From Deltaproteobacteria bacterium (GTDB taxonomy: Bacteria; Desulfobacterota; Desulfobacteria; Desulfobacterales; Desulfosalsimonadaceae), in contig JAJRPH010000112.1 in the NCBI GenBank assembly GCA_024280875.1, positions 1 to 7,109 of the forward strand: a DNA stretch of 7,109 bases, in the 5' to 3' direction. Below the pieces are notes generated by a model. The model ran no database searches and had not been told where the DNA came from. It saw only the letters and a list, made by a program, of their open reading frames with translations. Made by a program: the position numbers and the translations under genes. Shown piece by piece: positions 6,272 through 7,109 of this stretch (position 1 is the stretch's first letter; the number at the start of each line of letters is the position of its first letter).

Positions 6272-6343
6272 GCTAACCTGTCATTTGTGCTGACCGTTGT
6301 TAGCGGTCTCAGGTGGCGTAAGTCATCGGCCCGGCCAGCACAA
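6272..6343. repeat. Overlapping inverted repeats downstream of the ATC-hydrolase-like gene
   Basis: Two pairings overlap here. GCTAAC and GTTAGC (about 6272-6304) enclose a smaller GTCA/TGAC pair, forming a compact hairpin. Separately, TTGTGCTG (6285-6292) pairs with CAGCACAA (6336-6343) around 43 nt. The two folds are mutually exclusive in RNA. Location 6 bases after the stop suggests a 3'-end structure, but no T-run follows directly. The resemblance to an integron attC site is only partial. Confidence 0.4.
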
Positions 6344-6385
6344 TTCAATTGTTCAACAGTCCTCGCCACTAAAATCCAACCCTCC

Positions 6386-6410
6386 ACTGCAAAATACAAT
6401 GCAGTTTTTT
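6386..6410 (+). terminator. Weak rho-independent terminator-like hairpin
   Basis: ACTGCA (6386-6391) pairs with TGCAGT (6400-6405) around an 8-nt AT-rich loop, and is followed by a run of T residues to 6410. The stem is only 6 bp with three G-C pairs, so it is weak. It sits 120 bp after the ATC-hydrolase-like stop and could end that transcript. Confidence 0.45.
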
Positions 6411-6741
6411 CAAAAAATCGGCAAAAACCCTTAATCAAGACATGGTATGCCCGAAAAGTAGAGAATACTGACTTTGCTTATCGACAAGGTGCACTCCTGA
6501 AAATTTCTGGAATACTGTCGGTTTGGCCACCAGTCCACTATCGGGCTCTGCCTTCCTGGGACTTGCCTTTGTTGAATGTTCTATTTCTGCGGCTCCACCT
6601 TATAAATATGCATTTAGCCACCGGCTACATTCAGCATCAATATTCTATCTGATCAACCCATTCAGTTCAACAACTGCCTAATTATATGTCATAAAATGGC
6701 ATTTAATTTAATGAATAATTTGTTTGTCCATACATATTGAA

Positions 6742-6832
6742 GAAGCAATCTGCTTCCGAGGCAAAAAAAATTCGAATTTTTTGGATGAAACCATATTTTC
6801 TGTTCAAACACCCCTGCAGGCATTAGTGTTTG
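6742..6832. repeat. Cluster of three short palindromes in AT-rich DNA
   Basis: Three separate symmetric elements occur within 91 bp. GAAGCA-ATC-TGCTTC (6742-6756) is a 6-bp stem with a 3-nt loop. An A-run, TTCGAA and T-run form an 18-bp perfect palindrome at 6765-6782. CAAACAC (6805-6811) pairs with GTGTTTG (6826-6832) and encloses CCTGCAGG (6813-6820), itself a palindrome. No gene lies beside them in this window. They may be terminator debris, protein sites or ends of a decayed element. Confidence 0.4.
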
Positions 6833-7109
6833 TTTAAGCAAGAATTCGGATAGTACTCCAATAAGCCAAGTCGAATTTCTAAAACCAATTTTTTTTTAAT
6901 TAATTTTATTGCAGACATACAATATTTTAATTGTGTTATTTTATAATAAATGTGATGCATATTTATCCTATATCATTGCTGTCCGGTTAACTTATGAAAA
7001 ATATCAATATGTTAAAAATATAAACCCCGGTCAAGTTGCAATTTTGGAAAATAGTTTTTCTATTTATTTTACAGCGATTGTTTTATTTTTGATTTTTTAA
7101 TCTAAATTA

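Larger units (their letters stand above)
6266..7109. other. Long AT-rich region without a convincing gene
   Basis: These 844 bp hold no open frame with a credible start, ribosome site and protein-like composition. The left half (to ~6650) has mixed composition and may contain decayed coding sequence. The right third is very AT-rich (14 of 60 G+C at 6961-7020). Several inverted repeats lie here and are listed separately. I saw no transposase, tRNA or integrase fragment. Confidence 0.55.

Noticed and set aside
6271..6343. Integron attC site
   Set aside because: The outer GCTAAC/GTTAGC arms do not fit the full attC core consensus, the spacing is too short, and no cassette array or integrase is seen.
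6287..6652. 121-residue open frame in the gene-poor tail
   Set aside because: No ribosome site, no domain, it crosses the inverted repeat and the terminator-like hairpin, and other frames there are similarly open.
6909..7100. 63-residue hydrophobic frame starting with TTG
   Set aside because: The start is a TTG without a ribosome site, and the hydrophobic, Tyr/Ile-rich composition follows from very AT-rich DNA.

Overview
The window looks like chromosomal sequence of a strictly anaerobic, sulfate-reducing deltaproteobacterium, most likely in the Desulfobacteraceae or a close relative. I infer this from the gene mix (DUF169 protein, periplasmic sulfatase, two corrinoid/QueG-like 2[4Fe-4S] proteins, an L-2-amino-thiazoline-4-carboxylate hydrolase-like protein) and from the protein style. 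No 16S or other phylogenetic marker is present. All supported genes are on the + strand.

Layout. Positions 1-63 hold the possible last codons of an upstream gene, overlapping the start of a DUF169 (COG2043) protein at 56-820. A small hypothetical protein follows at 822-986, then a gap with a stem-loop. A secreted, C-terminally membrane-anchored formylglycine sulfatase occupies 1107-2894. The non-coding stretch 2895-3196 carries a 40-bp near-perfect palindrome whose right end is a consensus TTGACA -35 box of a strong sigma70-type promoter. This promoter probably drives a short lipoprotein (3197-3637) and a ferredoxin-domain protein (3698-4372). A 113-nt imperfect palindrome separates that gene from a second, complete QueG-like protein (4526-5404). 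After a gap with a plausible promoter comes an AT-rich ATC-hydrolase-like gene (5651-6265). The final ~840 bases are AT-rich, have no convincing gene, and carry several inverted repeats and a weak terminator-like hairpin.

How the genes fit together. DUF169, small protein and sulfatase are closely spaced and may be co-transcribed, but no shared pathway is evident and no formylglycine-generating enzyme is present here. The lipoprotein and two iron-sulfur proteins form a second block. Both iron-sulfur proteins belong to the broad QueG/reductive-dehalogenase-like family, but they are different subfamilies, so they are not a simple recent duplication. Their substrates cannot be read from sequence.

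Main points for follow-up: (i) the palindrome-embedded promoter; (ii) coding sequence that continues in frame immediately after the lipoprotein TAG stop into the first iron-sulfur protein, suggesting a fusion/deletion, a non-canonical start or readthrough; (iii) the 113-nt palindrome, which may be a dispersed repeat; (iv) the anchored sulfatase. I found no CRISPR array, tRNA, rRNA, transposase or obvious defence system.
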